Source of the DNA: Polietes domitor
Taxonomy: Eukaryota; Arthropoda; Insecta; Diptera; Muscidae
DNA length: 64,000 nt
Direction: 5' to 3'
Assembly: GCA_947397865.1 (NCBI GenBank)
Contig: OX377620.1
Span: 115,481,085 to 115,545,084 of the forward strand
The position numbers and the translations under genes are program-made. Below, piece by piece: positions 33,916-45,122 of the stretch; position 1 is the stretch's first letter, and each line of letters begins with the position of its first letter. Under the pieces are notes generated by a model. It saw only the letters and a list, made by a program, of their open reading frames with translations, searched no databases and was not told the DNA's origin.

Positions 33916-34480
33916 AAAAAAGGTACGCAAAATTCCTTTATTCTAAATTTAAGTTTTATGCCAATCTGACTTCATGCCCTATACCTAAAAAACTCTAATA
34001 ATACTTGACTTTTCACACAAATCGAAACCAGCCTACAGGTAGTTCTGGAATTCATTCAGGAGTTAACATTGATATTGTTTAATGCATGTATACATTAATA
34101 TCAAAAAGAAAATTAGTAAATATACAGATTTTCCAAATAATAATTGGATTATTACAATCCTTGTTACAGGAATACGATTAAATCTTAATAGTCAACAAAT
34201 CTAAACATTTTACTTAAGAATCATAATCATCAGATATTTGAAGTTGGCCACGAACACACCATTCTCCATCCACATAATCAATATGATTTTCTTTGTGTTA
34301 CAACTATTGGACGTGTAGCTATTTATAATACTCTGTTCTAGAGAGTAGTGTCTGACATAGAAAAGACAACTGGAATAAGAACCAACATTTCTAAAAAAAC
34401 ACTTTCGAGGAAACAAACCAAGCAGCTAGTATGTTAAACAAATGATTATAGCCACTCTATTATTTTTATGCTTGCCACAA
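33916..34480. other. Spacer, possibly extended 3' UTR
   Basis: No coding or repeat feature recognised. Directly precedes the foldback MITE. Confidence 0.35.
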
Positions 34481-34488
34481 CTGTACAC

Positions 34489-35047
34489 TAGGGCGTACCT
34501 CAAAAAAAAAGTTCGCCGTACACCTTCGAATATGAAGTATTATTGAAAGGTAGTTTCAAAAAAAAAATTTTTATTTTTTTATGCCGAACGTAGGGGTCGC
34601 GCTTTTACATTTTTCTATATAACTTGTATTTATAAACGGATTTTAAAGTGTGATACATCGATGTTTTTGTCTCGACGAGGCCGATTTTTTTGTCTTTGAA
34701 GTCATTGAGCTCAAGCACCCCCTTCTGGTACTTACCCATCATTTCTCAGTTGCTACTACCCTAATGTACCACTCTAATAATCGAAAATTAAAGCTCGCAT
34801 AAAATCATGAATCATGTTTGAGCTCAATGACTTCAAAGACAAAAAAATCGGACAAAAACATCGATGTATCACACTTTAAAATCCGTTTATAAATGCAGAA
34901 GTTATATAGAAAAATGTAAAAGCGCGACCCCTACGTTCGGCATAAAAAAATAAAAAAAATTTTTTTGAAACTACCTTTCAATAATACTTCATATTCGAAG
35001 GTGTACGGCGAACTTTTTTTTTTTTACTTGTAACCTGGTACGCTCTA
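34489..35047. mobile_element. Foldback hAT-like MITE with 8-bp target duplication
   Basis: Terminal TAGGGCGTACC matches the inverse of GGTACGCTCTA in 10 of 11 positions. The flanks are exact 8-bp direct repeats CTGTACAC (34481-34488 and 35048-35055), as expected for hAT-type insertion. The arms (34489-34714 and 34818-35047) are nearly complementary over about 225 bp, around a 103-bp spacer. It has no coding capacity. Confidence 0.9.
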
Positions 35048-35300
35048 CTGTACACGTGTGTAAAACTGTTTAAAATTACATATTGTTATTTATGTATTTA
35101 AATGAAATCGCATATATATAAACACGTAATTAATTTATTTCAGACGCCTCTACTTATCTATCTACTTTTTATATTTATGAGCTGTTAATGTTGTTGTTAA
35201 TATATTTTGTACTATTTATTTATTTAAGTATTTTTAGCATAAAATATTGTAAATGATAATAATTGGTTTTAAAAGAGAAACTGTTAATAATTACAATTTT

Positions 35301-35306
35301 AATAAA
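35301..35306 (+). terminator. Candidate distal poly(A) signal AATAAA
   Basis: Hexamer followed at once by a strong GT-rich block (GTGTTTTGCTTTGTGGTTTGTG). The 250 bp before it (ATTTATTTATTTAAG, TGTTGTTGTTAATAT) looks like fly 3' UTR. It could end a long transcript form of the DUF4773 gene, with the MITE inserted inside it. Confidence 0.4.
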
Positions 35307-35339
35307 CGCTGATGAATTGTGTTTTGCTTTGTGGTTTGT

Positions 35340-35550
35340 GTCAAATAGTGAACTGATGGGGATCACTCATCTCACTTGGGTAAATATGGTAAGTTCATCT
35401 GGTATTTAATCTACTAAAAACAACATCAAATATTTACCTTGAATTTTTGCAATAAAAGGTCAACCAACACTCCATGATTTGTATGTAGTGATAATGGATA
35501 AATTTCCGCGTTTTATTTGGAATTTGCCTAGAAGCAAAAAAACTTTAATA
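35340..35550. other. Spacer
   Basis: Nothing recognised. Confidence 0.4.
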
Positions 35551-35660
35551 ACAAGTAAGGATGTGGTAAAGTCGGACGGACTAAATTATACCATACGCCA
35601 CATTTTGGACCAATATCTGGTGTGTTAGGTGTTTTAAAATAGATGGGACAGTTTTCTATA
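35551..35660 (-). mobile_element. R2/R3 3'-end fragment
   Basis: ACAAGTAAGGATGTGGTAAAG, then a decayed GTCGGACGGACTAAA palindrome and ATACCATACGCC. The body is absent. Confidence 0.65.
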
Positions 35661-35886
35661 GTCCATATAATAAGTTAGAACGTACACTATGAATTCCTGT
35701 TTAAATAAATTTAACATTATATGGTAAATTTTATGAAAATTGTGAACTCCGCATGGATCAGCAATACTTGCTGAAATAAAACATTGAAGACTCTAGTTTG
35801 TTTTGTGTTTTAATAAATTCTTCTCTTGACTCCGTCTAGGGGAGACCAACTGTGCCAACATATTGCCGGAAACCTGTTGTTAAATA
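35661..35886. other. Spacer
   Basis: AT-rich, nothing recognised. Confidence 0.4.
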
Positions 35887-36502
35887 AAGGGTGATTTTTT
35901 AGCTATTATCTTTTTGGCAACACTGGTTTAAACAGCTGACGCACGTTTCGTGTTTTGTTTCACTGTCAAACATCTTCAGTTTGGTCTATAATTTAACCAT
36001 GAATCGTCTTACAAACGAACAACGCTTGCAAATTATTGAATTTTATGCGTGCTCTGTTAAGAAAGAAAGTTCATCGCGCACTTCCATTTTATGGTCAGTT
36101 TAATCGACCCACTGAAGCGGCTATTTGGGCTATTGTGACTAAATTTCGCACCAAATTTACATTGTTGGACATTAAACCACCACCAACACGCTTACGTAGA
36201 GTGCGAACTGAAGAAAATATCGCAGCTGTATCGGCCAGTGTTAATGATGACCATCAATTATCGATTCGTCGCCTTTCGCAGCAATTGGGCCCCTGTAGCT
36301 CAAAAACGTGGAAATGCCAAAATTGGACTAAGCGGATGGATTTGAGGCGCAGTCAAGGTCAACATTTTCATGAAATAATCTTCAAACATTAAATTATATG
36401 GACCGTACTATCTATTCAAATAAAGATTTCATGCATTTTTCTGATTTTTATGTGTTTTTTTTTTTTGAAAAACTTTCCTATAGCTTTTAAAAAATCACCC
36501 TT
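35887..36502 (+). mobile_element. Mariner-like deletion derivative, lineage B, copy B1
   Basis: 616 bp with termini AAGGGTGATTTTTTAGC / GCTTTTAAAAAATCACCCTT, flanked by TA (35885-35886, 36503-36504). It keeps the DNA-binding half and the last residues of the transposase, with the catalytic core deleted. The 5' non-coding part (TTGGCAACACTGGTTTAAAC) differs from A1, A2 and B2, so it represents a subfamily. Confidence 0.9.
35999..36392 (+). pseudogene. Lineage B transposase N-terminus, frameshifted
   Basis: ATG at 35999 opens MNRLTNEQRLQIIEFYACSVKK and then shifts out of frame. A second frame continues KVHRALPFYGQFNRPTEAAIWAIVTKFRTKF, TRLRRVRTEENIAAVSASVND and LSIRRLSQQLG. At SKTWKCQNWTKRMD the protein jumps straight to the extreme C-terminus. 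All three catalytic Asp residues are missing. Confidence 0.85.
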
Positions 36503-36659
36503 TATATCCCATTTAATAACCAGCAAAAAATTTATAAATCGGGACCAATGATACCCCACACTACTCCCTGTGTCAATGCCTGGTTTTGATTGTCGTTGAA
36601 GCTGCACTTAGGGAAAATCTCGGAATGAAGATATGATCGGGTTCTATATTTTTGCGTTA

Positions 36660-36847
36660 TGCTCCGTTTTAACTGTAAAAAGACCTAACTGAAATATAAC
36701 GTGATGTGTAAAATACAGAGGGATAAATGTAGGGGGTCTATAATCAAAACATGGTACATATAATTAATAATCTGCAAAATTTGATCAAGATCCGATGTAA
36801 GATGTGGGATTTTCAGCAATAATAGTGTAAACTCTTGCCCAAAACAT
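36660..36847 (+). mobile_element. R3-type fragment
   Basis: Shares ACTGAAATATAACGTGAT, AATCTGCAAAATTTGATCAAGATCC and GATGTAAGATGTG.. with 16700-16860. No ends. Confidence 0.45.
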
Positions 36848-38381
36848 GTCCACAACCAGGATAGGGGTATACTAACTTTGTCATTCCGTTTATAACACCT
36901 TGAAATATCGACCTGAGACCCTATAAAGTATATATATTCTATAATTGTAAGACGATCTAGCCATGTCCGTCCGTCTGTTGAAAGCACGCTAGCTGCTAAA
37001 CGAAAGGAGCTAGGACGTCCAAATTTTCCATAAATGCGTCTTATAGTCGTAGATCGGTTGGGATTGAAACGGGGCGAAAGCAGTCCAAAGGGAAAATTTT
37101 TTCCCTCACAAGGACTAAAAATACCCATAATAATCCCTATTTTTTAACGTATTTAAGCATGTTTTTTGAATATGTCTGTTTATATTTGCTTGATATTTGG
37201 TATGCGCATTCCCCTTATAGCAAAAACGTGCACCATAAAGTGATTCTTATTTGTAGGGGGTGAAATGAGGCAAAAAAGGGATAAAAATGGTACATATTTA
37301 ACGACAACAGCTAGAAACACGAAATTCGGTGTGTACATTCCTCTAATATAAAAGTATTTTTTCCAAATTAGTACTTTTAAGGGGTAACATGGGAATAGAG
37401 GGATAAAAATGGTACCAACCAAACGGCTGTACCTAGAATAATGAAATTCGGTGTAGACATTCCTTTGTTTGCATAGACAAGTAAAATACACGGATTTTTC
37501 AAAATTCGTACTTTTTGGGGTTAAAATGAAAAAGGGGATAAAAATAGTACCAATCGAATGACCGCAGCTAGAGTCATGAAATTCGGAGTATACATTCCTT
37601 TGACTACGTAGACACGCAAAATAAAAAGTTTTTTCCAAATTCGTACTTTCAAGGGGTACAATGGGTACGGAGGGATAAAAATGGTACCAACCAAACGGCT
37701 ACACCTGGAATAACACATAAATAAACAGGTTTTTGGAAATTCGTACTTTTTGGGGTTAAAATTAAAAAAGGGGATAAAAATAGTACCAATCAAATGACCG
37801 CAGCTAGAGTCATGAAATTCGGAGTATACATTCCGCTGACTGCGTAGACACGGAAAATAAACGGATTTTTCGAAATTCGTACTTTCAAGGGATACAATGG
37901 TACAGAGGGATACAAATAGTACCAACTAAACGAATACAGCTAGAATGATGAAATTCAAGGGGGTAAAAATGGTACCAACCAAATGGTCGCAGCTGGAATT
38001 ATGGAATTCGGTGTATACATTCCTCTGCCTGCATAAACACGCAAAATAAAAAGTTTTTTTCCAAATTCGTACTTTTTCTATTACGGCAAAAATTTGGTTG
38101 AATCATGAATTTAGGTTATTTTGCACTATGAACGTCTGCTAATGGATTTTCAAAATTTGTACTTTTGGAATTAAAATAGAATGGAAATACAACTAACTGT
38201 AGCACCCACTATCAACCAATATTTATGGAATTTAAGCTTTTTGAAAATTTTGATTTATTTAAATAATGGTTTGACATAATTAAAATATTATATTTATTTA
38301 TAAAATTATTTTTTCAATATTTGTATTTGTTTTGGTTTGCCTATTACTGCTCTTCTACGAAAACCGACCACCTATGTGGAA
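36848..38381 (+). mobile_element. R1 element copy 8, 3' end missing
   Basis: 5' end (CCAGGATAGGGGTATACTAAC, GACCCTATAAAGTATATATATTC, ATGTCCGTCCGTCTGTTGAAAG) and about nine units. Subterminal AT-rich part runs to CTTCTACGAAAACCGACCACC and stops before the palindrome. Confidence 0.85.
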
Positions 38382-38423
38382 TTTTTAGTTGTTTTATGCA
38401 TGAATGACTTTCCAATTTATCAT

Positions 38424-39083
38424 CATTGTGCCAGTTAAAATAAAACTTTGATCTAATCTCTTATTTAAGAACTTTTATTTTTGACATTTATAAAAAATGT
38501 ACCCTTACAATGACATTTCTCATTTTATGCACACCAAAATTGTCTTTAGTGTTAGTTTGAAAGTAGTCTAAGTCACACTATATCCACTAATATTGATATG
38601 TGGCGATGCAAACAATCATTTCTTTATTTATAATGTCCATTTTAGGTGATTCAGATAATTTGAATAATATATAAAATGAAATTATTTGAAAAGTAAAAAT
38701 TAATTTCAATATAAAATTTCTAGACGAACAACCTGTAAATATTTATATGTATATTAAAAAAATAAATAAATAAAATGTTTTTGTTTTCTTTCATTTTTGG
38801 CCAGGAAATATTACTATTGCGGAAAAAATAAAAATTTTGTGTGTTAATTTTTTTTCAATTTTGAGAAGAATGAAAGTGGTCTAAGTCAGTACATCCTCTG
38901 AAAGTAGTGGTACCAACGTTGTGGATTTTTTTATAAAAGTTCGATATAGTGGTTGGATATTCTAAGAAAAAAGTTGTGCTTCGGTGGAAAAATATATTTC
39001 GATTGACTCAAACATAAACCATTCCATATCTCAGAACAGATAAAGTGTGACTTAGATCACTATCATTCTAACTGGCACAATTA
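38424..39083. mobile_element. Unclassified MITE-like element
   Basis: Left ATTGTGCCAGTTAAAAT is inverted at the right as ATTCTAACTGGCACAAT. The motif TCTAAGTCACACT recurs inside at about 38567 (direct) and near 39050 (inverted), with a shorter TCTAAGTCA near 38878. No open frame and no clear target duplication. Confidence 0.55.
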
Positions 39084-39099
39084 TTTAAATTTTATATTT

Positions 39100-39551
39100 A
39101 TTTGTATTTAGCCCCTACTACACTTAAACATTGCCGCTGATATTATTTATCTTTTGGTATTAATTACAAAAGTTTTCCATGACGATAAGTACTTGTTTTA
39201 AGGGAAACGTTGAAAAAGTCTGATTTTCGGTGTTTTTTACATATCGTCCTTGCGCACATTGAAGGAGATTTTTTCCTTTTTGGACAGTAATACAAACACT
39301 TGGTTCCAACTTTTTTGCGATTTAAAAAATCGATACGCGCTAATTTTTCATTTGCATGGAAAAACAAGTTCCAGTCACCCCACGAAAATAAAGTTTGATT
39401 GTTTAATGATGATTTGCAAAATATTTCATTCCTAGATCAAGTCATCTGTGAGCTAAACGCTCCTGAAATTAAGCCTAAAAATCATGTTTTTCCGGTGTAA
39501 TTTTTTTGTGTTATATTTTTTCCTAATTTTTCTTTTTCTGAAATAATAAAC
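39100..39551. other. Spacer
   Basis: AT-rich, nothing recognised. Confidence 0.4.
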
Positions 39552-40028
39552 CCTTGAAAGCACTTTAAATAAAAATTTTGATTATTGTCTTAGAGTAACT
39601 TATTGATCGAATTATTGGACGTTTATAGTAATTTTTTGTGGATTTTCACAGTGACTACTGACAACTTTTTCGTATTTTGTGGTGAAGCCTAAATAATGAA
39701 CATCGGAACATCGGCCGCAGAGCTCAGTTTCGTAAAAAGTGTTTGAACATTTTTGCTGTGAAAACCATCGCCTGTATTAAATTATTTCACCAAAAATGAC
39801 GGTGACGTCATTTTTCGTCCGATATTCATCATTTAGGCATCCTCCGAAAGATATTGATTCCTCTTATTTATTTTTTATTAAACCTCTTACAAAATGCTTC
39901 CAAGAAATATGAGATTGTAGCTGTCACCTTGAAAACGCGCAAAAAATCGATATAAACGCCCAATAATTCGACCAATGAGTTATTCTAAGACAAGAATAAA
40001 TTTTTTTATTTAAAGTGCTTCCAAGTGT
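39552..40028. mobile_element. Foldback element
   Basis: Left arm CTTGAAAGCACTTTAAATAAA.., GATTATTGTCTTAGAGTAAC and CGAATTATTGGACGTTTATA is matched by the complement at 39945-40028. Inner words AGCCTAAATAATGAACATCGG (39687-39708) and CGATATTCATCATTTAGGC (39820-39839) pair as well. No coding capacity, target duplication unresolved. Confidence 0.65.
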
Positions 40029-40067
40029 CTATTAATTCATTAATATTGATCAAAAATGCAACATAAA

Positions 40068-40695
40068 ACAAGTAAGGAAGGTTAAAGTCGGGCGTGGCCG
40101 ACTATATGATACCCTACACCTAGTCAATATACCCTGTGGTAGGGTATATATATACTACAAATTTCATACTTATATCTGTATTTGAAAAAAAATGAACACA
40201 AACTATGAGAGCTATTTATAAATCTGAACCGATCTGACACATTTTTAGCATAGGTTTTCTGAAATATTAGACGGTTTCCCAAATTTGATGGAAATCTATT
40301 AAATATGTGGTTTCTAGAGCGGAAAGAATTTTAAGCAAATCAGTTCAAATATGTTATTTCTAGAGCGAAAATAACAAATTCAGTGGCGAAATATGTATTG
40401 GAACCATTTTCACCAGAGCTATATCTAGTTAAAATATATGTCGTTTTGCTAAATTTGAAGAAAATCTGTTGAAATATGTGGTTCCTAAAGCGGAAAAAGT
40501 AGAATCGGAAGCACAATTTGTATGGGAGCTATATCTAAATCTGAACCGCTTTGCTTCAAATTAAATAGCATTCATCCTTATCCCATAAAACTTCGTTGTG
40601 CAAAGTTTCATTTAGTTCTAACCACAATTGCGACCTATACTTTGATTATATGAATAGATGGACAGACGGACGGACGGACATCGCTAAATCGATGC
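40068..40695 (-). mobile_element. R2/R3 element copy h, 5' end missing
   Basis: ACAAGTAAGGAAGGTTAAAG, palindrome GTCGGGCGTGGCCGAC, ATACCCTACACC (R3-type subterminus), two or three R2 units, then AGACGGACGGACGGACATCGC. Stops before the 5' terminus. Confidence 0.8.
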
Positions 40696-40734
40696 ATGCA
40701 TAATTCATTTCTGGGGGGCGCTGCAATTTATTTT

Positions 40735-40925
40735 CGTGACCCATCCTAATGTACATCCCTCTGACTACGTAGACGAATTTTTCGATGGATTGTACTCTTA
40801 TGAAAATACCGGAAAAAAGGGACGAAAATGGTACCAACTAAAAAAAATGGTGCAGTTAAAACCGTAAAATTCGGTGTGTGCATTCCTCTGACGACGTATA
40901 GGGTGGGAAATTTAACATTTTAAAT
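40735..40925 (+). mobile_element. R1 element fragment
   Basis: One and a half R1 units (ACATCCCTCTGACTACGTAGACG, GGGACGAAAATGGTACCAAC, AAATTCGGTGTGTGCATTCC). Confidence 0.7.
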
Positions 40926-40941
40926 TTGAACAACCGATTAC

Positions 40942-43075
40942 TTTTTTTTTTTTTTTTTCACTGAACCAACACTCAGGGGATGTCCCCTATAAATGCAGTG
41001 CATTGCGTTGGTAGAAGGAAGATAAGGTATTGGAAGGAGGAAAGAGGGAGTAGTGTCTGTTGACATCTGTTTTGAATCTCTGAATGTCGTAATTGGAGGG
41101 AAAGATATTTGCCGGAAGTCGATTCCACATACGGATAGTACGGGCGAAGAACGAATTTATTCTGTAATGTGTAGTGCGGTCGGTTGTCCAATCGACAACA
41201 AATGGGTGAGCATTCCTGGAGAGTCGCGTATCTCTACCGAACGTTCTCACGGGCGGTATAAGATCACGAATTTCCGAAGAACAAACACCATGAAAGTATC
41301 GATAGAACAATGACACACAACCAACATTACGACGGTGTTCAAGGGAGACAATAGAATTGGATATCCTACCATCACCTATCAACACCATCGCCCTCCTCTG
41401 GACACGGTCAAGTAGCTCCAGTGATGAAGCTGGAGCACCCGACCATATATGGGAGTTGTATTCCATCTTTGGTCTGATGTAGGTAGTGTAGACATTGAGA
41501 AGATCAAAGGGTGTGAAATATTTCTTACATCTTTTTAAAAAGCCTAAACATTTGAAGGCATCTTTCGACACATCAAATACATGTTTTGTCCAACGAACAT
41601 CACATTGTATTTTTATGCCAAGAACAACGAGAGCATCTGATTGCTCAATATCTACACCGTTCATTAAAATCGACGACACCGTTGGATCAGTGAATCGCTT
41701 GTGAGACAACAAGAAGCACTGGGTCTTACGTGCATTAAAATCTACTCTATTCTCTCGACCCCATTCAGAAATGGCCATCAAATCCTGGCTAAGTGACTCA
41801 TCCATCAATCGCCTTTTATCCTCAATTTCTTGACGACTTGGTCTATGATCGAATGAGTATGAATGACAGAGGTTGCTGTCATCCGCGAATGAGTATATTG
41901 GATTCACAGTCCGATCCAAGAGGTCGTCGATGAAAATAAGAAAAAGGGAGGGGGAAAGGACAGAGCCCTGTGGTACTCCTGCAGTTAACCTATGCTCGTC
42001 GGATGAGAACCCATCTACAACAACACGTATAGTGCGATCTCTGAGAAAGCTCGATATAAATCGAGAGAAGTCACTACCAACACCAAAAGCGATAAGCTTT
42101 GATATGAGTGCGCCGTGCCAAACTCTATCAAAGGCCTTGGAGATATCTAGAGCAACGACCTTACTCTCACCAAGCTTGTGAATAGATCGATTCCACTTTT
42201 CGGACAGCAGTGTCATCAGGTCTCCCGTAGATCGATTCCTACGGAAGCCATACTGTCGATCATTGAGTAAGTCATTAGTTTCTAAATACCTCACAAGATG
42301 GTGGTTAACCATACTCTCCATAACCTTCGAAAGCGCTGAGCAAATCGCGATCGGTCGATAATTAGCAGGATTATTAGCCTCACCTTTTTTAGGGATGGGC
42401 TGGATGTTCGCAATCTTCCAACGCGCTGGGAAAACCCCTGCACGGTATGCAAGGTTGAAAAGATTACGAAGGGGACGGGCAAGCGTCGAAGAGCACTTAC
42501 ATAGGACAAGTGCTGAAATGCCATCCGGGCCTGGAGATTTATTTACGTCGAGATTTGCGAGGACCCTTTTAACTCCACGTGTTCGAAAAAAATATCTGAG
42601 GCATGGAACTAGATACATTTTCGATCACGGGGAGTGGTTGATTGCTTTCCGGCAAGGATGAATTCCTTGCAAACATTTCAGCCAATAGGTTAGCTTTGTC
42701 AACCGGGTTAGTGAATATCTGGTCATCTTTAACAAGAGTTGGGATAGATGAGGAGTTATCCTTTACTCTTCTCACAAATGACCAAAAGCTCTTACTTCCC
42801 CTGGGAGAAGCAAGAACTTTAGCACGAAGACGTTGTTCGTACAGAAACTTTTCACGTCTAAGTACCCTGGCACACATGGTTCTTGTCTGTTTGCGTAGCA
42901 GATCAGTTGTGGCATTTTTATTTAAACGCCATTTCCTGAACGCTTCCTCTTTGGATCTGACAGCAGTCTTGCTTGTCTGGTTAAACCAACTTTTATTAGA
43001 TGGTTTATCCGAAATAACTTTAATTGGAATAAATGACTTTATTCCAATCAAGATAATATTTTCAATCATTTCAGC
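40942..43075 (-). mobile_element. 5'-truncated LINE with poly(A) tail
   Basis: On the minus strand the element ends in a 17-base poly(A) (T run 40942-40958) after a very short 3' UTR, and encodes reverse transcriptase. The endonuclease and any first ORF are absent, as in typical 5'-truncated LINE insertions. Flanking target duplication was not found by eye. It is read as a Jockey/CR1-like non-LTR element, clade not settled. Confidence 0.9.
40987..43069 (-). pseudogene. LINE reverse transcriptase, one frameshift
   Basis: The upstream frame (42569-43069) gives the linker before RT: FRKWRLNKNATTDLLRKQT, SFWSFVRRVKD. A frameshift near 42580-42615 passes to the main frame (stop at 40987). RT blocks in order are NKSPGPDGISALVLK-type, PIPKKGEANNPANYRPIAIC, RQYGFRRNRSTGDLMTL, VVALDISKAFDRVWH (first catalytic Asp), AGVPQGSVLSPSLFLIFIDD and YSFADDSNLCHS (FADD catalytic pair). 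Thumb and C-terminal parts follow (CFLLSHKR, YIRPKMEYNSHIWSG, VQRRAMVLIGD), ending RHYSLFPPSN. Catalytic residues are intact, but the missing N-terminus and frameshift make it inactive. Confidence 0.9.
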
Positions 43076-43124
43076 TTGGACTTTGAAAGGTACAATAACA
43101 TTTATTTTTTCAGGTTTATATTTG

Positions 43125-43322
43125 ACATTTGCAAAATGGGGCGCATACGCCCGAACAAATGAATTTCGAGAAGATATCGACTTTCAGTTCAGCCATCATG
43201 AAGATCACTTTCATCTCGGTGGCTATGTCAATAAGCAAAATTGCCGCATATGTGGTTCAGAGAACTCACAAGTGACTATTGAGGCGCCAATGTGTGGATT
43301 TCGGGCTGTACTGAAAAATTAG
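43125..43322 (+). pseudogene. Mariner-like transposase fragment (family F4)
   Basis: EDHFHLGGYVNKQNCRICGSENSQVTIEAPM, the region around the first catalytic Asp, out of context. Related to 16416-16570, and both end at the same part of the protein. Confidence 0.7.
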
Positions 43323-43529
43323 GTTATCGAATGAGGTACTGCCGAGTCAGCCGTGGTAGTCGTATAAATGATATTGTGTTCCATTATTAAATGGCAAAAA
43401 TCAACCTTTCCAATAAAACCAGAAATTTGAAAAAATAATCAGTACTTTTTATATATATCAGTACTAATTTTAAATGGTCCACCCTAGGAGATGTATAACA
43501 TAAATGGATTTTTCGGAATTTATACTTTT
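43323..43529. other. Spacer
   Basis: AT-rich, nothing recognised. Confidence 0.4.
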
Positions 43530-43792
43530 TACACCCTCCACTAGGGTATTATGTCTTTGTGCATATGTTTGTAACACCCAAAAGGGAACAAAATAGACCC
43601 ATCGATAAATCCTACAGATTGGTTTATAATAACTTTCCGAATCAATTTACCAATGTCCGTCTGTCCATCGATTCTTGTAGGCAAAGTACAGGTTGCAATT
43701 ATTTTTAATTTTAAGGAAATCGGATCAGATTTAGATATAGCCTCCATACAAATGTCGCTTCCGATTTAACTTTTTCCGCTATAGAAACCACA
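43530..43792 (+). mobile_element. R2 element copy i, cut by Tc1-like insertion
   Basis: 5' end TTACACCCTCCACTAGGGTATT, then AATGTCCGTCTGTCCATCG and one unit ending GCTATAGAAACCACA next to the Tc1-like element. Confidence 0.8.
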
Positions 43793-43794
43793 TA

Positions 43795-45120
43795 GAGTGG
43801 CCGACAAAAGTCAACATACGACCCACATTTTTGCGTTTTAGCGAGTTCCAAAAAATATTTGAAAAAAGTAATGATGCGGTTTTGTTTGAAATCGTTTTAA
43901 TAAATATAATTCAAGAAACATTAGTCCGCGAAAATGGCTTCTCGTAAAGAAATTGCAACTGACATTCGAACTATATGCAAAAACTTCGAAAATACGGGTA
44001 CTGTTGAAAATAAGGCCAGAAGTGGGCGTCCAAAAAAACTTAGTCGACGAGATGAAAGCTTTATTTTAAAAGAAGTTAATGAAAACCCGAAAGTGAATGC
44101 TACAATGTTGTCCAAACAACTCGCAGAATGGTCGGATACAATTGTACATCCAAGAACAATTCAAAGAAGTCTGAATAATAATGGTTTCCGAAGCAGAACG
44201 CCACGCAAAAACCTCTTATAAGTGGAAAGAATCGTAAGCTTCGCCTTGAATTCGCCCAGCAACACTTGGACAAGGGTTTAGACTTCTGGAAGCGGGTTTT
44301 ATTTACGGACGCGTCGAAGTATAATATATTTGGAATTGACGGGAGAGCCAAAGTATGGAGAAAAGCGAATACGGCAATGAATCCGAAGAATTTACTTGCT
44401 ACGGTAAAGCATGGTGGTGGCAATGTAATGGTTTGGGGTGCCGTCGCGGCGTCTGGAGTTGGAAATCTTGCGTTTATTGAGGGTAACATGGATCGCTATC
44501 AATATTGGAACAAAATCTGAAGGCATCGGTCGATAATTTAAACCTCGGAGAGCGCTGGATTTTCCAACAAGATAACGATCCGAAGCACACAGCCCAATTT
44601 GTTAAAGATTGGCTGATTTACCATGCTACCAACTTTATTCGCCGCCACAAAGCCCCGACCTGAATATTATTGAACATGTGTGGGAGATTCTGCAACGCAG
44701 GATCCGAAAACATCACATAACTAGCGCCCAGACGCTAAAAAACAAGCTGGAAGAGGAATGGCGACAAATATCACCTGCGGAATTGGAAAACTTAGTTGCA
44801 TCAATGCCCAGACGATTGCTGGCTGTTGAAGATGCTCATGGTGGACCAACAAAATATTAAATTATATAATAGTATCATTTAGTCACGTTAAATTGCATTT
44901 TTTATGTCTCATCTCAAACCGTATGTAGACTTTTGTCAAGGTTTTTTCTGCGTATTCTGTTAATATCTTTTGTGTTTATATTGAAGTAATGCATTTTGTT
45001 ATTGTTATATGAATAAAACACGATTTCAGACAAAACCGCATCATTACTTTCTTCAAATATGTTTTGGAACTCGCTAAATCGCAAAAATGTGGGTCGTATG
45101 TTGACTTTTGTCGGCCACTG
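43795..45120 (+). mobile_element. Tc1-like element with 101-bp terminal inverted repeats
   Basis: 1,326 bp flanked by TA (43793-43794, 45121-45122). Ends GAGTGGCCGACAAAAGTCAA and, inverted, CAGTGGCCGACAAAAGTCAA. The terminal repeats (43795-43895 and 45020-45120) differ at about five positions by eye. It contains a near-complete but frameshifted transposase. Confidence 0.92.
43934..44860 (+). pseudogene. Tc1-like transposase, about three frameshifts
   Basis: Starts MASRKEIATDIRTICKNFEN (helix-turn-helix), with GRPKKLSRRDE and VHPRTIQRSLNNNGFRSRTP (second helix-turn-helix). A one-base shift in an A run near 44205-44212 breaks the frame. The next frame gives DFWKRVLFTDASKYNIFG (first Asp) and GGGNVMVWGAVAASGVG. 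A further shift near 44515 leads to ERWIFQQDNDPKHTAQF (second Asp). A third near 44620-44650 leads to PPQSPDLNIIEHVWEIL (catalytic Glu). The DDE residues themselves are all present. The well-kept terminal repeats suggest fairly recent loss of function. Confidence 0.9.
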
Positions 45121-45122
45121 TA

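Noticed and set aside
40942..43110. Target-site duplication around the LINE
   Set aside because: I compared sequence before the T run (GAACAACCGATTA) with sequence beyond about 43070 and saw no convincing match. The 5' junction may be rearranged.
42642..43322. 226-codon plus-strand frame opposite the LINE
   Set aside because: Mostly antisense to the reverse transcriptase linker. Only the last part (from 43125) matches a separate transposase fragment, which is listed on its own.
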